NCBI GenBank assembly: GCA_023248835.1
Contig: JAHFDU010000110.1
Location: 1 to 10,844, forward strand
Reading direction: 5' to 3'
Length of the DNA: 10,844 nt
Source of the DNA: Myxococcales bacterium
GTDB lineage: Bacteria > Myxococcota_A > Polyangia > Palsa-1104
The notes under the pieces were generated by a model, which was not told the DNA's origin, made no database searches, and saw nothing but the letters and a program-made list of their open reading frames with translations. The position numbers were made by a program, and so were the translations under genes. Shown here piece by piece: positions 6,395 to 10,844 of the stretch (positions are counted from its first letter, which is position 1; the number at the start of each line of letters is the position of its first letter).

Positions 6395-8527
6395 ATGGAA
6401 GAATTTCCGCTGCACTACATTCCGCTCTTGCCGCTCGCAGGCGCCGCGTTTTGCCTGCTGTTTGGCAAGCGCGTCGGCAAAACCATCACCACCGCGGTGG
6501 CGCTGTGCAGCGTTTTCGGGTCGGGCCTGCTGGTGGCAAGCGCGGTCAGGCTGCTGCACGAGTCGCCGGTGCCGCTCACCGACACATTTTTTTCGGCGAC
6601 CTGGATCTCGGCCGGCGATCTGCAACTCTCCGCCGGCCTGACGCTCGATCGTTTGTCGTCGGTGCTGTGCATGATCGTCACCGGTATCGGCTTTCTCATT
6701 CACGTCTACGCTTCGGGCTACATGGCGCACGACGAGGGCTACACCCGCTTTTTCGGCTACCTCAATCTCTTCATGGGCGCGATGTTGATTTTGGTACTCG
6801 GCGATTCGATGCCGGTGACTTTTGTCGGCTGGGAGGGCGTCGGTCTCTGCTCCTATTTGCTGATTGGCTTTTGGTACGACAAAGAGGCCAACGCCAATGC
6901 CGGCCGCAAAGCGTTTGTGGTCAACCGCATCGGCGATTTCGGTTTTTTGTTGGCGATGGCCTATCTATTTTCGCTCACCGGCACGCTCAAGTACGCCGAG
7001 CTCCCATCGCACCTTCAGACCCTCGGGCAGACCGCGTGGTGGGGACTGCCGGCAGCATTTTTCTTCGGCATTTTGGTGCTGGTCGGCGCCACCGGAAAAT
7101 CGGCGCAGATTCCGCTCTACGTTTGGCTGCCCGACGCGATGGCCGGCCCGACTCCCGTGTCGGCGCTGATTCATGCCGCTACCATGGTCACCGCCGGTGT
7201 CTACGTTTGCGTCCGGCTACACGTGGCGTTTGAAATTTTTCCGCTGACGCTCGCGATCATCGCCATCATCGGTGCACTCACCGCGCTGTTTGCCGCCACC
7301 ATTGGTGTCTTGCAACGCGATTTCAAAAAAGTGCTGGCCTATTCGACCGTCAGCCAGCTCGGCTTCATGTTCGTCGGCGTCGGCAGCGCGATCAATACGC
7401 CGACCTCGGTCACGTCCAACTACCAGGGCGCGATTTTTCACTTGATGACGCATGCGTTTTTCAAAGCTGGATTGTTCCTCGGCGCCGGTTCGGTGATGCA
7501 CGCGCTTTCCGGCGAAGGCGACATCACTCGCATGGGCGGCCTGCGCAAACATCTGCCGCACACCCATGCCACGTTTCTGCTCTGCTGTCTGGCCATCGCC
7601 GGCATCATTCCGCTGTCGGGCTTTTGGTCCAAAGACGCAATTTTGGGCGGCGCTCACGCAGCGATGTGGCTGCCCAAAGGAACCGGCGGCGCCGAGGTGT
7701 TTTTTGCCCATCACCTCGGCCTGATTCTCTATCTCATTCTGCTCGCCACTGCGGCCTGCACCGCGTTTTACATGTTCCGACTCTATTTTCTCGCGTTCTG
7801 GGGCGAATTTCGCGGCACCGACGAAGAGCTGCACCACATTCACGAAAGTCCGGCTTCAATGACCGGCGTTTTATGGGTGCTGGCGATTGGCGCGGTCGGA
7901 GTCGGTTTTCTCGGCATCCCCGACGTAGTCTCGTCCGGCGGCAACCATTTTGGCGAATGGCTCTTGCCAGTGGTGCGTGAACAGGCGGCCGAAGAGTCGG
8001 CGCGCGAATTTTGGACGTTGGCAGTGATTGCGCTTGGCGCATCCGCTGCCGGCATTGGCCTTGCCGCAGCACTTTACTTGCACGGTTTTTCGGATCAGGT
8101 TCGGGCGATGGCGGCAGCGTTTCCGAGTGTCTACAAATTTGTCTACAACAAGTACTACATCGACGAATTTTACAACGCGGTGATCGTGCAGCCGCTGAGA
8201 TGGATCTCCCTCGGACTGTGGAAAGTGGTCGACTCCTTTTTCATCGACGGAACGGTGCGTCTGGTCGGCGGCTTAACGCTGGTGGTGGGAAAAGTGGTGC
8301 GCTATGCCCAAACCGGCGATGTGCATCATTACGTCGCTGGCATGCTGGCTGGCGCGGCGCTGGTGTTTGGCTTGAGCGTGCAGCTCGGTGGCTGTCACGG
8401 CTACAAATTTGCCGAGGCGGCTTCGGTGGCGACCCCGCGCCTTCAGCGCATGCCGCGACGTGAGCACGTCACTCCCGACAACGTGCCGCTTCTCCCAGCG
8501 GTTCCAGGAAACGGACTAATCCGATGA
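6395..8527 (+). CDS. nuoL: NADH-quinone oxidoreductase subunit L (antiporter-like)
   Basis: A 710-aa distal proton-pumping subunit of the complex I membrane arm, related to Mrp antiporters. Key residues are in place: E147 (FVGWEGVGLCSYLL), K235 (GATGKSAQIPLYVWLPDAM), H349 and H353 with K357 (IFHLMTHAFFKAGLF), and K413-D414 (GFWSKDAIL). The long amphipathic lateral-helix region and final membrane helix follow (VYNKYYIDEFYN at about 584-594; last hydrophobic stretch about 647-664). After that helix comes an unusual polar tail of about 45 residues (666-710), making the protein about 100 residues longer than E. coli NuoL (613 aa). The ATG at 6395 has an AAGGG site, and a 20-nt gap separates it from nuoK. 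Its stop overlaps the nuoM start (ATGA). Confidence 0.96.
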   Translation: MEEFPLHYIPLLPLAGAAFCLLFGKRVGKTITTAVALCSVFGSGLLVASAVRLLHESPVPLTDTFFSATWISAGDLQLSAGLTLDRLSSVLCMIVTGIGFLIHVYASGYMAHDEGYTRFFGYLNLFMGAMLILVLGDSMPVTFVGWEGVGLCSYLLIGFWYDKEANANAGRKAFVVNRIGDFGFLLAMAYLFSLTGTLKYAELPSHLQTLGQTAWWGLPAAFFFGILVLVGATGKSAQIPLYVWLPDAMAGPTPVSALIHAATMVTAGVYVCVRLHVAFEIFPLTLAIIAIIGALTALFAATIGVLQRDFKKVLAYSTVSQLGFMFVGVGSAINTPTSVTSNYQGAIFHLMTHAFFKAGLFLGAGSVMHALSGEGDITRMGGLRKHLPHTHATFLLCCLAIAGIIPLSGFWSKDAILGGAHAAMWLPKGTGGAEVFFAHHLGLILYLILLATAACTAFYMFRLYFLAFWGEFRGTDEELHHIHESPASMTGVLWVLAIGAVGVGFLGIPDVVSSGGNHFGEWLLPVVREQAAEESAREFWTLAVIALGASAAGIGLAAALYLHGFSDQVRAMAAAFPSVYKFVYNKYYIDEFYNAVIVQPLRWISLGLWKVVDSFFIDGTVRLVGGLTLVVGKVVRYAQTGDVHHYVAGMLAGAALVFGLSVQLGGCHGYKFAEAASVATPRLQRMPRREHVTPDNVPLLPAVPGNGLIR

Positions 8528-10134
8528 TCCTACCGCTGATTACTTTCTTGCCGCTTGTCGGCGCGCTGTTACTGATGCTGATTCCGCGCGAAGAGGAGTC
8601 GATTCTGCGCGGCACCGCGCTATTTTTTACGCTGGCGACGTTTGTCATTTCACTTGGGCTTCTGCCCGATTTTGATGGCGCCAATTTCAGCCATGTCATC
8701 GATTGGACCTGGATCGAAGCGCTCGGCGTCCATTTTCACCTCGGCGTCGACGGAATTTCGCTGTGGCTGGTGCTGCTGACGACATTTCTGATGCCGATCG
8801 TTCTATTTTCGACCGGCACCTCGATCACCAAAAAAGTCCGCGAGTTCGCCATCGCCATGCTGGTACTCGAGAGCGGCATGATCGGCACCTTCTTGGCGCT
8901 CGATCTGTTTGTCTTCTACGTCTTCTGGGAAATCATGCTAATTCCGATGTATTTCATCATCGGAATTTGGGGCGGCGATCGCCGCGTCTACGCCTCGATC
9001 AAATTCGTTCTCTACACCATGGTCGGATCGCTGCTGATGTTGGTCGCGATCATTTACATTTACGTGCGTCACCATGATGCGTCGAACACCTGGACGTTCG
9101 ACTATTTTACCCTGTCGCGGGTGGTGCTCTCGACGCGCGAACAGATGTACTGCTTCTTGGCCTTCGGGCTGGCGTTTGCGATTAAGGTTCCGCTGTTTCC
9201 ATTTCACACTTGGCTGCCCGATGCGCACGTCGAAGCACCGACGGCGGGATCGGTGATTCTGGCGGCGGTGCTGCTGAAATTTGGCACCTATGGCCTGCTC
9301 CGTTTTGCGATGCCGTTTTTCCCGCGCGCCATGGTCGAGATGGCGCCGTACTTAGCCATCGCGTCGGTGATCGGCATCGTCTACGGGTCACTCGTGGCAT
9401 TTGCCCAGACCGACATCAAGAAGATGATCGCCTACTCGTCGGTGGCGCATCTTGGTTTTGTCGTGCTTGGCCTTTCGATGTGGAACGCCAAAGCTATAGA
9501 CGGCGCGGTCTATCAGATGCTGGCGCACGGCATCTCCACTGGCGGACTGTTCTTGGCGATCGGCGTCATCTACGAGCGCCGCCACACTCGCCGCCTGGAA
9601 GAGTTCGGCGGGCTGATGGCAGTGATGCCGCGCTATACGGCAGTTTTCATGATCATCACGCTGGCGTCGGTGGGCCTGCCCGGGCTTTCCGGTTTCGTCG
9701 GCGAATTCCTGGTACTGGTAGGAACTTTTGGCGCCTACAAGACTTGGCCGCACGGCGGGCCGATTTTTTACGCTCATCCCAAGATCCTGGCGGTGGTCGC
9801 CGCCACCGGCGTCATTCTGTCGGCGGTTTACATGCTTTATCTTTTTCAGAAAATGTTTTTCGGTCCGCTGTCAAACCCGCGCAACCGCGGCTTGAAAGAT
9901 CTTTCGAACCGCGAGCTGGCGGTGTTCGCGCCGATGTTGCTGATGGCGTTTTGGCTCGGCCTTTATCCGTCGACCTTTTTGAGCGCCATCGATCCGGCGG
10001 TCAGGCGCACCATCGCCGAATTTCAACACAAGGTGATGATCAAAGTTCCCGAGGGCGAAAAAGCGCGCCTCATGCCCGAGGGCGGTGGCCCCGAACCCGT
10101 CAAACACAAAGAAGAATTGGACGATAAATTTTGA
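8524..10134 (+). CDS. nuoM: NADH-quinone oxidoreductase subunit M (antiporter-like)
   Basis: A 536-aa proton-pumping membrane subunit with about 14 predicted helices. The functional residues of the family are visible: E136 (FYVFWEIMLIPMYFIIGIWG), K221 (FAIKVPLFPFHTWLPDAHVEAPT), K252 (LLKFGTYGLLRF), and E394 (GLSGFVGEFLVL). These correspond to E144, K234, K265 and E407 of E. coli NuoM. The hydrophilic C-terminal tail (about 500-536, rich in Lys, Glu and Pro) is longer than usual and predicted cytosolic. The ATG overlaps the nuoL stop by four bases, which suggests coupled translation. Confidence 0.97.
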   Translation: MILPLITFLPLVGALLLMLIPREEESILRGTALFFTLATFVISLGLLPDFDGANFSHVIDWTWIEALGVHFHLGVDGISLWLVLLTTFLMPIVLFSTGTSITKKVREFAIAMLVLESGMIGTFLALDLFVFYVFWEIMLIPMYFIIGIWGGDRRVYASIKFVLYTMVGSLLMLVAIIYIYVRHHDASNTWTFDYFTLSRVVLSTREQMYCFLAFGLAFAIKVPLFPFHTWLPDAHVEAPTAGSVILAAVLLKFGTYGLLRFAMPFFPRAMVEMAPYLAIASVIGIVYGSLVAFAQTDIKKMIAYSSVAHLGFVVLGLSMWNAKAIDGAVYQMLAHGISTGGLFLAIGVIYERRHTRRLEEFGGLMAVMPRYTAVFMIITLASVGLPGLSGFVGEFLVLVGTFGAYKTWPHGGPIFYAHPKILAVVAATGVILSAVYMLYLFQKMFFGPLSNPRNRGLKDLSNRELAVFAPMLLMAFWLGLYPSTFLSAIDPAVRRTIAEFQHKVMIKVPEGEKARLMPEGGGPEPVKHKEELDDKF

Positions 10135-10147
10135 GGTTCCAAGCCCA

Positions 10148-10844
10148 ATGACTTTTGACCCGAATCAACTCTGGCTGTCGATGCCGCTGATGATCGTTTC
10201 CGGCGGTGGAATCCTGCTGCTTTTGATCGAAGCCTTCGCGGTCAAAAAAGACGGCGGCGCGCGCTCGTTCTTGATGCCGCTAACGCTGGCGGTACTCGCC
10301 GCCGCAGCGCTGACCACGGTCATGTTGTGGGCGGAAGCGGGATCTGGATCGGGATCGCGCACAATCTTCTCCGGCATGTTGGTCTGCGATCGTTTCAGTC
10401 TGTTTTTTACCCTGCTGTTTTTGTCGAGCGCTGCACTGACCGCGATGCTGATGCCCGCCTACATGCGCGAGCACCGTTTCGAGTTCGGCGAGTTCTATTC
10501 ACTTCTGCTATTTGCAGTTTCAGGAATGATCATGCTGGCCCAAGCGGTCGATCTAGTGACCGTGTTCTTGGGCGTCGAAACCATGTCGCTGGCGGTCTAC
10601 GTGCTGACCGGCTGCTGGCGAAGGCAGGCGCGCTCGTCCGAAGCCGCGCTCAAATATTTTCTCACCGGCGCGTTTGCCACTGCGCTTTTGCTTTACGGCA
10701 CTGCGCTGGTCTACGGCGTCTCCGGCTCCACCAGTCTTGCCGCCATCGGGCGGGAGGCCGCCCGGCTCGCCAGCCAACCGGTATTTCTCATCGGCATGCT
10801 ACTTATTTTGGTAGCGCTCGCTTTCAAAGTTGCGGCGGTGCCGT
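10148..10844 (+). CDS. nuoN: NADH-quinone oxidoreductase subunit N, 5' part (runs off window)
   Basis: The first 232 codons of an open frame that continues past the window end. Hydrophobic segments at about 11-29, 42-61, 82-102, 117-136, 138-154, 168-191 and 211-228 fit the third antiporter-like subunit. E144 (FLGVETMSLAVYVLTG), K169 (SSEAALKYFLTGAFATAL) and K227 (LALAF-type helix ending FKVAAVP) match E133, K158 and K217 of E. coli NuoN. The ATG at 10148 lies 13 nt after the nuoM stop. The only ribosome-binding candidate, GAGG, overlaps that stop and is spaced rather far, so translation may depend on nuoM. A short Gly-Ser run (GSGSGSR, 65-71) sits in the loop after the second helix. Confidence 0.93.
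   Translation, partial: MTFDPNQLWLSMPLMIVSGGGILLLLIEAFAVKKDGGARSFLMPLTLAVLAAAALTTVMLWAEAGSGSGSRTIFSGMLVCDRFSLFFTLLFLSSAALTAMLMPAYMREHRFEFGEFYSLLLFAVSGMIMLAQAVDLVTVFLGVETMSLAVYVLTGCWRRQARSSEAALKYFLTGAFATALLLYGTALVYGVSGSTSLAAIGREAARLASQPVFLIGMLLILVALAFKVAAVP

Noticed and set aside
9210..10127. Plus-strand open frame of 305 codons inside nuoM
   Set aside because: It is an out-of-frame shadow with Arg-rich, low-quality sequence; nuoM in the other frame has all its conserved residues.
6395..10844. Membrane genes as an Mrp antiporter or membrane hydrogenase rather than complex I
   Set aside because: The tight linkage with nuoE, nuoF, nuoJ and nuoK and the L-M-N order with matching residues favour complex I; no hydrogenase subunits or mrpE-G genes are seen.

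Overview
The window looks like chromosomal DNA from a Gram-negative bacterium with high G+C content, probably of the deltaproteobacterial sphere (Myxococcota, Desulfobacterota, Binatota-like). This placement is an inference. It rests on an FHA-DUF4388 protein, two outer-membrane-type lipoproteins (one DUF4292-like), proteobacterial-style complex I genes, and GC-rich codons mixed with frequent TTT, AAA and GAATTT. No marker gene fixes the lineage.

Layout, left half (1-3457). A minus-strand FHA + DUF4388 signalling protein (73-1014) diverges from a plus-strand helical protein of unknown function (1083-1553). That gene converges on a minus-strand pair of lipoprotein genes: a TPR lipoprotein (3095-2448) followed by a DUF4292-like lipoprotein (2320-1565). 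The TPR gene is split by one in-frame TGA, with the TPR reading frame intact on both sides. The lipoprotein genes are separated by a palindromic repeat. The 11-bp convergent junction at about 1550-1568 holds two copies of the palindrome GTAATTAC. Divergent from the TPR gene is a small coiled-coil protein (3146-3457) built on four 21-bp repeats, with an extended -10 box just upstream of its ATG.

Layout, right half (3458-10844). A tight plus-strand operon encodes respiratory complex I (NADH:quinone oxidoreductase): nuoE, nuoF, nuoJ, nuoK, nuoL, nuoM and the first part of nuoN, which runs off the window. Genes abut or overlap (nuoE/F by 1 nt, F/J by 0, J/K by 4, L/M by 4), so they are very probably co-transcribed. 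NuoE and NuoF carry the NADH, FMN, 2Fe-2S and 4Fe-4S sites; NuoJ to NuoN are the proton-pumping membrane subunits with the expected charged residues. nuoG, nuoH and nuoI, which normally sit between nuoF and nuoJ, are absent, and so are nuoA-D upstream. The rest of the complex must be encoded elsewhere, or the complex is non-canonical.

I see no CRISPR array, RNA gene, insertion sequence, prophage or defence system. The points most worth a second look are the split nuo cluster, the in-frame TGA, the head-of-operon genes that lack Shine-Dalgarno sites, and an apparent insertion in NuoF.
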